DNA of 16,311 nt. Origin: JBCCEV01 sp039030125. Its GTDB lineage: Bacteria > Pseudomonadota > Gammaproteobacteria > Ga0077536. The notes beneath the pieces are model-generated. The model was not told the origin of the DNA, did no database searches, and was given only the letters and a program-made list of their open reading frames with translations. Shown here piece by piece: positions 1 to 6,117 of this stretch. Both the position numbers and the translations under genes were made by a program. The stretch is taken from the NCBI GenBank assembly GCA_039030125.1, contig JBCCEV010000099.1, positions 1 to 16,311 of the forward strand. The letters run 5' to 3'. Position 1 is the stretch's first letter, and each line of letters opens with the position of its first letter.

Positions 1-2
1 GG

Positions 3-362
3 TGGGTGTCATCTTATGAGGGCGTGATGCCGTTCCGCGTTAACGAGTCCGAACACCCGCACATCAATTACCGCAATATGCCGATCCGTGGTCTTTATGA
101 GCTTACTCGCCTAGCGAGCCACTCGCGCGGCGTGCTCAAGGATGTCATTTGCCCAGTGACAATCGTTCAATCGAGCGATGACCAGATTGTTGATCCGCAA
201 AGCGCACGAATCATTGAAAAGAAGCTCGGTTCGCAAGAAGTCAACGTCCAATGGGTAGATTCCGATCGTCATGGGATCCTCAACGAAGACGTCGCGGGTA
301 CGCAATCGTTGGTTATCGATTCTTTACAGACAATGGCCGACCTCAAGGGGCATGACGCTTGA
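3..362 (+). CDS. Alpha/beta hydrolase, C-terminal part (gene starts before the window)
   Basis: The reading frame is open from base 3, so only the last 119 or so codons are visible and the true start lies outside the window; the GTG at 6 is probably internal. The visible part resembles the end of serine hydrolases of the carboxylesterase/monoacylglycerol lipase type. A beta strand leads to 'SSDDQIVDP', whose second Asp is in the place of the catalytic acid. It is followed by a helix (SARIIEKKLGS), another strand (VNVQWVD) and 'SDRHGIL', which carries the likely catalytic His. The nucleophile Ser would lie upstream and cannot be checked. The substrate is unknown. The last 20 bases overlap, tail to tail, with the DUF3530 gene on the other strand. 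The fold is fairly sure; the specific activity is not. Confidence 0.72.
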   Translation, partial: WVSSYEGVMPFRVNESEHPHINYRNMPIRGLYELTRLASHSRGVLKDVICPVTIVQSSDDQIVDPQSARIIEKKLGSQEVNVQWVDSDRHGILNEDVAGTQSLVIDSLQTMADLKGHDA

Positions 363-1158
363 TCCATCCGTTAAGCCTGGCCATCCCGATTTCGTTCAGT
401 GCGCCCAGCCGCGGTGTGGCGCCGGGGATGATATAGAGTTCATGTTGCAATCCTCGGCGGCGACGGTAGAGGGCCCGCGTTTTGGCCGCCTTGAGCGCAT
501 GTTGGGAGACTTCATGAATTAGCTCAATTATCGGCACTTCGGTATCGATATCCCGGGCCGCCCAGGCTCCAAAGCTCCCAAACAATGCGAATTCGAGCGC
601 TTGCTCATTGTCATTAAGGATATCTGCAACGACTTCACTACTCTTATGCATCGCGAGAACTACAAACGGCCGTGTCGAATTATCGCTCGCCCATTTCACG
701 ACGGCGGTGATGCGCTGAACTAAATCCGCTTTCCAGATCTCCTGCGCCGCGGGATCAGGGGACGTCACCAGTGGTGTTTGAGGCACCAGAATCGCCCATC
801 CGATCGAGGCGAAATACTCAACGAGCAGACTAAAAAACCCGATATCCAATACCGACTGCCCAGGCGGCGGCACCACAAATAGAGTCCCGCTAGCTTGCGA
901 GGTTGCGGCAGGCTCAAATCGGGTCAGAAATTCTCCGTTGCTGCTCGCAAGAGTGAGGAAACGCTCCTCCTCAAATCGACCGCTAGCCCGCACGTAGGCT
1001 TCGATCAGCCGTTCCTCGTCAGCCGGCTCTTGTGGTGCTGCGCTCGCACTCGGCGACTTTTTAGCTGAGGCTGGATCGGTTTGTTCGCCGATTGCGAAAT
1101 CACCGCTCAAAACCAAGGCGAATATGATTCCAATTTTGAAGCGCCCCGGGTTCATCAC
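343..1158 (-). CDS. DUF3530 family protein, secreted, alpha/beta-hydrolase-like
   Basis: A protein of 271 residues from a GTG at 1158, or 270 from the adjacent ATG at 1155; there is no clear Shine-Dalgarno to choose between them. The N-terminus looks like a signal peptide: Arg6 and Lys8, a hydrophobic stretch at about 9-19, and a possible cleavage after AIG (22-24). A low-complexity Ala/Ser/Pro linker follows (about 28-46). From residue 48 the pattern fits DUF3530: a strand with 'GEFLTRF', a 'GTLFVVPPPGQS' turn (91-102), 'IGWAILVPQTP' (119-129), and a C-terminal 'LYIIPGA' strand ending in an amphipathic helix. The fold is that of an alpha/beta hydrolase, but where a GxSxG nucleophile elbow would be expected (about 166-175) the sequence reads 'VVLAMHKSSE', so classical esterase activity is doubtful. 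The family has no known function that I can name. It is divergent from rpe across 94 bases and overlaps the upstream hydrolase by 20 bases. Confidence 0.72.
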   Translation of the reverse strand: MMNPGRFKIGIIFALVLSGDFAIGEQTDPASAKKSPSASAAPQEPADEERLIEAYVRASGRFEEERFLTLASSNGEFLTRFEPAATSQASGTLFVVPPPGQSVLDIGFFSLLVEYFASIGWAILVPQTPLVTSPDPAAQEIWKADLVQRITAVVKWASDNSTRPFVVLAMHKSSEVVADILNDNEQALEFALFGSFGAWAARDIDTEVPIIELIHEVSQHALKAAKTRALYRRRRGLQHELYIIPGATPRLGALNEIGMARLNGWIKRHAP

Positions 1159-1252
1159 TCCGTTATCGGCTGAAAGTTGTTATTCCGCAGGTTTCGTGCA
1201 TCACGGGATCTGATCCGGTAAAGTGCCGCGCTCGATTGCATAGACCTTCGTT

Positions 1253-1927
1253 ATGAAGCAACCCACCATCATTGCACCGTCGATTCTCTCTGCCGATTTC
1301 GCCCGCCTCGGTGAAGACACCCAGGCGGTCCTGGATGCCGGTGCGGATATGGTCCATTTTGACGTGATGGATAATCATTATGTCCCGAATCTCACGGTCG
1401 GCCCGATGGTCTGCCAGGCCTTGCGCGACTTTGGCATTACCGCGCCAATCGATGTTCATTTGATGGTCGATCCGGTCGACAGGCTCATCGAGGCGTTCGC
1501 GGATGTAGGTGCCACGATCATCACTTTTCATCCCGAGGCTTCGGCGCACGTTGATCGCTCGCTCGAACTGATCAAAGCGAAAGGTTGTCAATGTGGCCTG
1601 GTCTTCAATCCGGCGACGCCGCTCGGCTACCTTGATCACGTGCTAGACAAGCTCGATATGATTTTGATTATGTCGGTGAATCCCGGCTTTGGCGGTCAAA
1701 GCTTCATCGACAGTGCGTTAGAAAAATTACGGGAAGTCAGAGCTCGCATTGATGAAAAGCGCGTTAACGTGCGCTTAGAGATCGATGGTGGCGTAAAAAT
1801 CGACAACATTGCCGGCATAGCGAATGCCGGAGCGGATACGTTTGTAGCCGGTTCGGCGATTTTTAACAGCGATGACTATGCCAACACCATAGCGAGACTT
1901 CGCGAGCAAGCAGATTCTGGCTCGTGA
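1253..1927 (+). CDS. rpe: Ribulose-phosphate 3-epimerase
   Basis: This enzyme interconverts D-ribulose 5-phosphate and D-xylulose 5-phosphate in the cytosolic pentose phosphate pathway. The 224-residue product has the usual family length and a TIM-barrel pattern: 'APSILSADFARLGE' (8-21), 'HFDVMDNHYVPN' (35-46), 'DVHLMV' (67-72), 'SVNPGFGGQSFI' (141-152) and 'LEIDGGV' (175-181). The metal and catalytic residues expected for the family are present: His35, Asp37, His69 and Asp178. 'GSAIF' near the C-terminus completes the phosphate-binding site. The ATG at 1253 fits the normal family N-terminus, although no good Shine-Dalgarno precedes it. It is the first gene of a run in which gph follows after only three bases. 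The upstream 94 bases, shared with the divergent DUF3530 gene, should hold its promoter, but I could not place convincing -35 and -10 boxes. Confidence 0.96.
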   Translation: MKQPTIIAPSILSADFARLGEDTQAVLDAGADMVHFDVMDNHYVPNLTVGPMVCQALRDFGITAPIDVHLMVDPVDRLIEAFADVGATIITFHPEASAHVDRSLELIKAKGCQCGLVFNPATPLGYLDHVLDKLDMILIMSVNPGFGGQSFIDSALEKLREVRARIDEKRVNVRLEIDGGVKIDNIAGIANAGADTFVAGSAIFNSDDYANTIARLREQADSGS

Positions 1928-1930
1928 GCT

Positions 1931-2602
1931 ATGAACCGTCTGTCAAAACTTGTCGTTTTCGATCTTGATGGAACGCTTCTTGATAGCCTTCCTGATATCA
2001 CCAGCGCACTTAATCACGCGCTTGCGGAGCATGGACTCGCTGCGCTTTCGCATGAATTGATTCGCCAATATATCGGCAACGGATCAAGGGTTTTAATTGA
2101 TCGGGCACTTCAGAACATGGGTCAGGCCGGCGATATGACCGAAAGTATCTACGCAAGCTTTGCCCGGCACTATGAAATGGCGATGGATCAACGCTCCGTG
2201 CTTTACCCACGAGTGCCCGAGGTTCTTGACGCACTCCGCGACGCGCAATGGCAATTAGCCTGCGTTACCAATAAGCCGTCGCGCTTTACTGAGCCTTTGC
2301 TCGCGGCCTTTGATCTTCTTGAAAAATTCAACGTGGTGCTTAGCGGCGATTCATTGCCCCAGCGAAAACCCGATCCACAGCCTCTGCGCCGTGCCGCGCA
2401 GCAATGCGCTACCGCCCTTGAGCGCGCGGTAATTGTCGGCGATTCCGCTAATGATCTGCGTGCCGCCAACGATGCTCCGATGGCGTCGATTGCAGTCAGC
2501 TATGGCTACGCCCAAGGCGCGGACCTAAGCGTGTATCGACCACTTGCGATTGTCGATTCAATGGCTGAGATCCCCGAAATTGCCTCTGCTTATCTCAATT
2601 AA
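1931..2602 (+). CDS. gph: Phosphoglycolate phosphatase (HAD superfamily)
   Basis: A HAD-family hydrolase that most likely removes phosphate from 2-phosphoglycolate, a toxic by-product of DNA 3'-end repair (and of Rubisco oxygenation where Rubisco exists). All four HAD motifs are visible in the 223 residues: motif I 'FDLDGTLLDS' (10-19, nucleophile Asp11 and acid/base Asp13), motif II Thr113 in 'VTNKPS', motif III Lys146 in 'RKPDP', and motif IV 'VGDSANDLRAA' (169-179, Asp171 and Asp175). A helical cap between motifs I and II (about 20-95) matches the Gph type. Only three bases separate it from rpe, so the two are probably coupled. The rpe-gph-trp order is well known in gammaproteobacteria and supports gph over another phosphatase of the same subfamily. 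Other small sugar phosphates as substrates cannot be excluded from sequence. Confidence 0.92.
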   Translation: MNRLSKLVVFDLDGTLLDSLPDITSALNHALAEHGLAALSHELIRQYIGNGSRVLIDRALQNMGQAGDMTESIYASFARHYEMAMDQRSVLYPRVPEVLDALRDAQWQLACVTNKPSRFTEPLLAAFDLLEKFNVVLSGDSLPQRKPDPQPLRRAAQQCATALERAVIVGDSANDLRAANDAPMASIAVSYGYAQGADLSVYRPLAIVDSMAEIPEIASAYLN

Positions 2603-2617
2603 ATGTAGCGGCCGACC

Positions 2618-3199
2618 ATGATATTGATGATCGATAACTATGATTCTTTCACCTATAACCTGGTCCAATACTGCGGCGAACTTGGACAGGAGGTGTTGGT
2701 TCGCCGCAACGATACGGTGAGTATAGAGGAGATCAAGGAACTGCATCCCGACCAGATCATTATTTCGCCGGGCCCCTGCACGCCCCGCGAAGCCGGTGTG
2801 TCTGTTGCTACGGTGAAAGAATTTTCGGGGCATCTTCCGATCCTCGGCGTATGCCTTGGACACCAAAGCATTGGTTTCGCGAACGGGGCAAACATTGTGC
2901 ACGCCAAGGCGGTCATGCACGGTAAGACATCAAATATTTTTCACAATGGTGAGGGTGTTTTCGCAAATCTATCGAATCCATTTGTCGCGACTCGCTATCA
3001 CTCTTTGGTTATCGAGCATGGTTCATTGAGTGATGCGTTTGAAATATGTGCATGGACCCAGAACGAAAACGGTGGGTTGGATGAGATAATGGGGATCAGA
3101 CACGTGCAACAGACCGTGCACGGTGTTCAATTCCATCCGGAATCGATTTTGACCGAGCATGGCCACCAACTGTTGAAAAACTTTATTGCAATGTCCTAA
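2618..3199 (+). CDS. trpG: Anthranilate synthase glutamine amidotransferase subunit (component II)
   Basis: It hydrolyses glutamine and passes ammonia to TrpE, which turns chorismate into anthranilate, the first step of tryptophan synthesis. The 193 residues form a single class I glutamine amidotransferase domain. The catalytic triad is in place: Cys79 in 'GVCLGHQSIG' (77-86), and His173 and Glu175 in 'VQFHPESILTE'. The N-terminal 'MIDNYDSFTYNLVQY' and 'ISPGPCTPREAG' are typical of TrpG/PabA. Position just before trpD and trpC favours TrpG. Because this protein type often also serves aminodeoxychorismate synthase (PabB), a dual TrpG/PabA role is possible. It starts 15 bases after gph, in the place where trpE is found in many relatives, so its partner subunit must be encoded elsewhere. 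I see no leader peptide with repeated Trp codons and no attenuator in front of it. Confidence 0.95.
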   Translation: MILMIDNYDSFTYNLVQYCGELGQEVLVRRNDTVSIEEIKELHPDQIIISPGPCTPREAGVSVATVKEFSGHLPILGVCLGHQSIGFANGANIVHAKAVMHGKTSNIFHNGEGVFANLSNPFVATRYHSLVIEHGSLSDAFEICAWTQNENGGLDEIMGIRHVQQTVHGVQFHPESILTEHGHQLLKNFIAMS

Positions 3200-3209
3200 G
3201 CCACGACCG

Positions 3210-4238
3210 ATGAGTATCCAACAAGCACTTGAGAAACTCCTGCAGCACGAGGACTTGCAGTTCGAGGAAATGGGGACGGTGATGACCGCGATCATGAGTG
3301 GCGATGCCACTGCTGCCCAGATTGCAGGTTTTCTGATTGCATTGCGGATGAAAGGTGAAACCACCACCGAAATAGCCGCTGCCGCTTCGGTCATGCGCTC
3401 CCTAGCGGTCAAGGTCAGCGTTAACGCCGAACCGCTCATTGACACTTGCGGCACCGGTGGCGACGGCAAGGGTATTTTCAATGTCTCAACAGCTTGTGCT
3501 TTTGTGCTCGCCGCCGCCGGCGGCAAAGTCGCCAAACACGGAAATCGCTCGGCGACGAGCTCAAGCGGCAGTGCCGACGTACTCGAAGCCGCTGGCGCCA
3601 AGCTGGATCTAAAGCCCCATCAGGTGGCCCAATGCGTCAGTGAGATAGGCGTCGGTTTCATGTTTGCCCCAGCCCATCACGGTGCCACGCGCTATGCCGT
3701 GGGGCCACGCAAGGAACTTGCTGTCAGAACTATTTTCAATGTCCTTGGACCATTAACCAATCCGGCTGGCGCCACGCGCCAATTGATAGGCGTATTCGAT
3801 CCGCGCTGGGTTCCCAAACTCGCCGAGGTGCTGCTAAAGCTTAATTCCGAGCGGGCAATGATTGTCTGCGGCGACGATGGCATGGATGAAATCAGTCTTA
3901 CAGGGCCAACTCACGTAGCCGAGTTACGCGACGGTATTGTTCATACCTATCAAATTTGCCCCGAAGATTTCGGCATCAGCTCCACCGGCGTTGACGCTTT
4001 AAAAGTTACCTCGCCGGCAGCCAGCCTGGCGCTCATCAAAGCCGGATTCGCAAGCGAAGTTGAAGATGCAAATGCGCTAATCGCGCTAAATGCCGGCGCT
4101 GCGCTTTACGTAGGTGGTTTGGCGAACTCCTTAGCCACCGGCGTGACGCTGGCAAAGCACACCATGGCGAGCGGCGGAGCACTTGCCAAACTCGAGGAAT
4201 TTGCGCATTTCACTGAAACGATCGGAGGATCCTCGTGA
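3210..4238 (+). CDS. trpD: Anthranilate phosphoribosyltransferase
   Basis: This enzyme joins anthranilate to 5-phosphoribosyl diphosphate (PRPP), giving N-(5-phosphoribosyl)anthranilate, step 2 of tryptophan synthesis. The frame can be extended to a TTG at 3186, which would overlap trpG, but the family N-terminus ('MSIQQALEKLL') matches the ATG at 3210, giving 342 residues. The PRPP-binding glycine loop 'DTCGTGGDG' (78-86), 'KHGNRSATSSSGSADVLEA' (109-127), 'HHGATRYAVGPRKEL', 'TIFNVLGPLTNPA' and the acidic pair in 'DDGMDEIS' are all present. It is a stand-alone enzyme, not fused to TrpG as in enterics. It begins 10 bases after trpG, and its TGA overlaps the GTG start of trpC, which implies translational coupling of the three genes. 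Confidence 0.96.
   Translation: MSIQQALEKLLQHEDLQFEEMGTVMTAIMSGDATAAQIAGFLIALRMKGETTTEIAAAASVMRSLAVKVSVNAEPLIDTCGTGGDGKGIFNVSTACAFVLAAAGGKVAKHGNRSATSSSGSADVLEAAGAKLDLKPHQVAQCVSEIGVGFMFAPAHHGATRYAVGPRKELAVRTIFNVLGPLTNPAGATRQLIGVFDPRWVPKLAEVLLKLNSERAMIVCGDDGMDEISLTGPTHVAELRDGIVHTYQICPEDFGISSTGVDALKVTSPAASLALIKAGFASEVEDANALIALNAGAALYVGGLANSLATGVTLAKHTMASGGALAKLEEFAHFTETIGGSS
4224..4228 (+). promoter_or_regulatory. Ribosome binding site of trpC, inside the end of trpD
   Basis: GGAGG lies six bases before the GTG at 4235. It fixes that GTG as the trpC start, in a GTGA overlap with the trpD stop. It is one of the few strong Shine-Dalgarno sequences in the window. Confidence 0.8.
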
Positions 4239-5023
4239 GCGGCATTTTGGCGCAGATCGTGGCGGATAAACGCGTCGAGGTCGAACAAAGAAAAAAGCAA
4301 TACTCGTTGCGCGATTTACAGATCCGCAGCTCCGAGGCGGAGCCGCCGCGCGGGTTTCTCGCCGCGCTCCGTCGCAAAGCTCAAGCGGGGCAGGCGGCGG
4401 TGATTGCTGAATGTAAAAAGGCTTCCCCGAGCAAGGGTGTTATCAGAGAAAACTACCATCCGGGAACCATCGCAAAAAGCTATGAAACCGGAGGAGCCGC
4501 ATGCCTGTCAGTGTTGACCGACGCGCATTATTTTCAAGGCGATGACGATCATCTGCGCGCTGCTCGGGCAGCGTGCACGCTACCGGTGATTCGAAAAGAC
4601 TTCATGATAGATCCATTCCAAATTGTCGAGAGCCGGGCATTAGAAGCCGATTGTGTGTTACTGATCGTTGCTTGTTTAGAAGATGATCAAATGAGTGAAC
4701 TGGCCAGCACTGCGGCGGAACTCAATCTTGACGTGTTGGTTGAGGTACATAACCGCACGGAGCTCGAACGCGCGCTGCGGCTACGCACACCCATGATCGG
4801 CATCAACAACCGAGATCTGAAAAAGTTCGAAACCAGCATCGAAACAAGTATCGGGCTCATGACCGATATCCCGGAGGATCGTTTTATCGTTACCGAGTCT
4901 GGGATCCATGAACGCGCCGATGTGGAGCGTCTACAAGCGGCTGGGATCCCGGGATTCTTGGTCGGTGAAGCATTTATGCGTGCGGAGGATCCGGGCGCCC
5001 GCCTGCAAGAACTCTTCTTCTAG
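4235..5023 (+). CDS. trpC: Indole-3-glycerol phosphate synthase
   Basis: It cyclises and decarboxylates 1-(2-carboxyphenylamino)-1-deoxyribulose 5-phosphate to indole-3-glycerol phosphate. The 262-residue product is the single-function form, without a fused TrpF. It has the N-terminal helix ('SGILAQIVADKRVEVEQRK') that covers the barrel mouth, then 'IAECKKASPSKG' (57-68) with catalytic Glu and Lys, 'LPVIRKDFM' (116-124) with the catalytic Lys121, 'GINNRDLKKFETS', 'VTESGI' and the phosphate-binding 'FLVGEAFM'. The GTG start is supported by a strong GGAGG and by the four-base overlap with trpD. The gene is the last of the rpe-gph-trpGDC run: the VOC gene on the opposite strand ends four bases beyond its stop, so no terminator fits between them. 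trpF, trpB and trpA are not in the window. Confidence 0.96.
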   Translation: MSGILAQIVADKRVEVEQRKKQYSLRDLQIRSSEAEPPRGFLAALRRKAQAGQAAVIAECKKASPSKGVIRENYHPGTIAKSYETGGAACLSVLTDAHYFQGDDDHLRAARAACTLPVIRKDFMIDPFQIVESRALEADCVLLIVACLEDDQMSELASTAAELNLDVLVEVHNRTELERALRLRTPMIGINNRDLKKFETSIETSIGLMTDIPEDRFIVTESGIHERADVERLQAAGIPGFLVGEAFMRAEDPGARLQELFF

Positions 5024-5027
5024 ACCG

Positions 5028-5486
5028 TCACCGTTTGAACACTTCGCTGGGGTCCTTAAAGGCCTTAAACTCCAGACAATTGTGAGCCGGGTCTTCAAGA
5101 AAGAAAGTGGCCTGTTCGCCGATTTCGCCCTTGAATCGAATATGCGGCGCCACCCTGAACTCGACGCCAATGTAGTTCATATGGTCGACGGCCCGATGCC
5201 AATCCGACCAACTCATGATCAACCCGAAATGCGGGATCGGGATCCCATGTCCATCGACAATGTTTTCATCGCTGGGGTGATAACCGTCTACTAAGTGGGC
5301 GGTGATTTGGTAGCCGAAAAACTCCAGATCCAACCAGCGCTTATCCGAGCGTCCGGCTCGACAACCCAAGATGTCCACGTAAAACGCCCGAGTCGCCTCC
5401 AGGTCGTTTACCGCAAAGGCGAGGTGAAAACTCGGCCGCGCGGAAAATTCATCAAGCGCTGGGGGGCGCTCCTTATCGGCTACCAT
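5028..5486 (-). CDS. VOC-superfamily (glyoxalase/extradiol dioxygenase fold) protein of unknown substrate
   Basis: A 152-residue protein with the two beta-alpha-beta-beta-beta modules of the vicinal oxygen chelate fold. Likely metal ligands are His21 in 'PSFHLAFAV', His86 in 'IPHFGLIMS' and Glu139 in 'NCLEFKAF'; His64 in 'ITAHLV' is a fourth candidate. Length and the C-terminal 'PAHNCLEFKAFKDPSEVF' place it among dioxygenase-like VOC proteins often annotated as glyoxalase/bleomycin resistance. That label says nothing firm about substrate. Translation starts at the ATG at 5484-5486, so its first 14 bases overlap the end of the class II aldolase gene. It is therefore the third gene of an ilvA-aldolase-VOC transcript. 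It converges on trpC with four bases between stops. A metal-dependent isomerase, lyase or dioxygenase acting on an aldolase-related metabolite is a reasonable guess, not something the sequence shows. Confidence 0.85.
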   Translation of the reverse strand: MVADKERPPALDEFSARPSFHLAFAVNDLEATRAFYVDILGCRAGRSDKRWLDLEFFGYQITAHLVDGYHPSDENIVDGHGIPIPHFGLIMSWSDWHRAVDHMNYIGVEFRVAPHIRFKGEIGEQATFFLEDPAHNCLEFKAFKDPSEVFKR

Positions 5487-6117
5487 AATCTTTGAACTTC
5501 TCTAGTACGCGATTCATTTCCGCATCATCAAGCAACACCGGACTACCCAGACTTTTTGCCACGCAATATTGTCGAGCCAAGGACTCAACCTCGAGCGTGA
5601 GATTGAGCGCCGCATCCAAATCCTTTCCTACAGTCACCAGGCCATGATTCGCGATCAAGCAGGCGTTGCCAACGCCTAAAGCCTCAAGCACGGCGTCTGA
5701 TAGTGCCTGCGTCCCGAACGTAGCATAACTCGCGCAGGGAATGCGCGAGCCACCGCTAACGGCGACCATATAGTGGAATGCCGGTATCGGCTCGTGCAAA
5801 CAAGCGAGCACGGTCGCATAGGGCGAGTGGACGTGAACGATAGCCTGTGCGTCGGCTCGCGCACGATAAATATCGAGATGGAAACGCCATTCGCTTGATG
5901 GTCGTCCTGCGCCTATGACGTCACTATTTTTAGCGATCAGTACCGAGGAATCCGGCGTCATAGCCGCCGGTTTTACCCCGCTAGGTGTCACCAGCAACCC
6001 GATCGAGGTGCGCACACTGGCATTCCCGGCGCTACCCGTATTGAGCCCGGTCTCGGCCAGCGTGTTCATTACGCGGCATAAATCTGCGCCAAGTTCGGCT
6101 CGGGTTCGTTGGCTCAT
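5473..6117 (-). CDS. Class II aldolase, L-fuculose-1-phosphate aldolase-like
   Basis: A 214-residue zinc aldolase/epimerase-family protein very close in pattern and length to E. coli FucA. Glu76 in 'PSSEWRFH', His95 and His97 in 'VHVHSPYAT', and His158 in 'ANHGL' correspond to FucA Glu73, His92, His94 and His155 with a constant offset of three. Tyr116 in 'PAFHYM' matches FucA Tyr113. 'GLNTGSAGNASVR' supplies the phosphate-binding loop, and 'IPCASYATFGT' and 'VLEKFKDYG' are also FucA-like. It should cleave a ketose 1-phosphate to dihydroxyacetone phosphate and an aldehyde. No fucose isomerase, kinase or transporter is nearby, so fucose use is unlikely. Disposal of another deoxy-sugar phosphate, for example 5-deoxyribulose 1-phosphate, is an alternative. 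Its ATG overlaps the ilvA stop (ATGA), and it overlaps the VOC gene by 14 bases. Confidence 0.88.
   Translation of the reverse strand: MSQRTRAELGADLCRVMNTLAETGLNTGSAGNASVRTSIGLLVTPSGVKPAAMTPDSSVLIAKNSDVIGAGRPSSEWRFHLDIYRARADAQAIVHVHSPYATVLACLHEPIPAFHYMVAVSGGSRIPCASYATFGTQALSDAVLEALGVGNACLIANHGLVTVGKDLDAALNLTLEVESLARQYCVAKSLGSPVLLDDAEMNRVLEKFKDYGSR

Noticed and set aside
1206..1216. Inverted repeat GGATC-T-GATCC in the DUF3530/rpe divergent region, a possible operator
   Set aside because: Only five bases per arm, and built from GATC, which is common throughout the window; no second copy nearby.
2603..2608. A start-stop minimal ORF (ATGTAG) directly after the gph stop and before trpG
   Set aside because: Six bases arise easily by chance, no ribosome site points to it specifically, and there is no other sign of translational regulation.
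3186..3209. TTG start giving an eight-residue longer TrpD
   Set aside because: It overlaps trpG and adds residues not found in the family; the ATG at 3210 matches the usual N-terminus.
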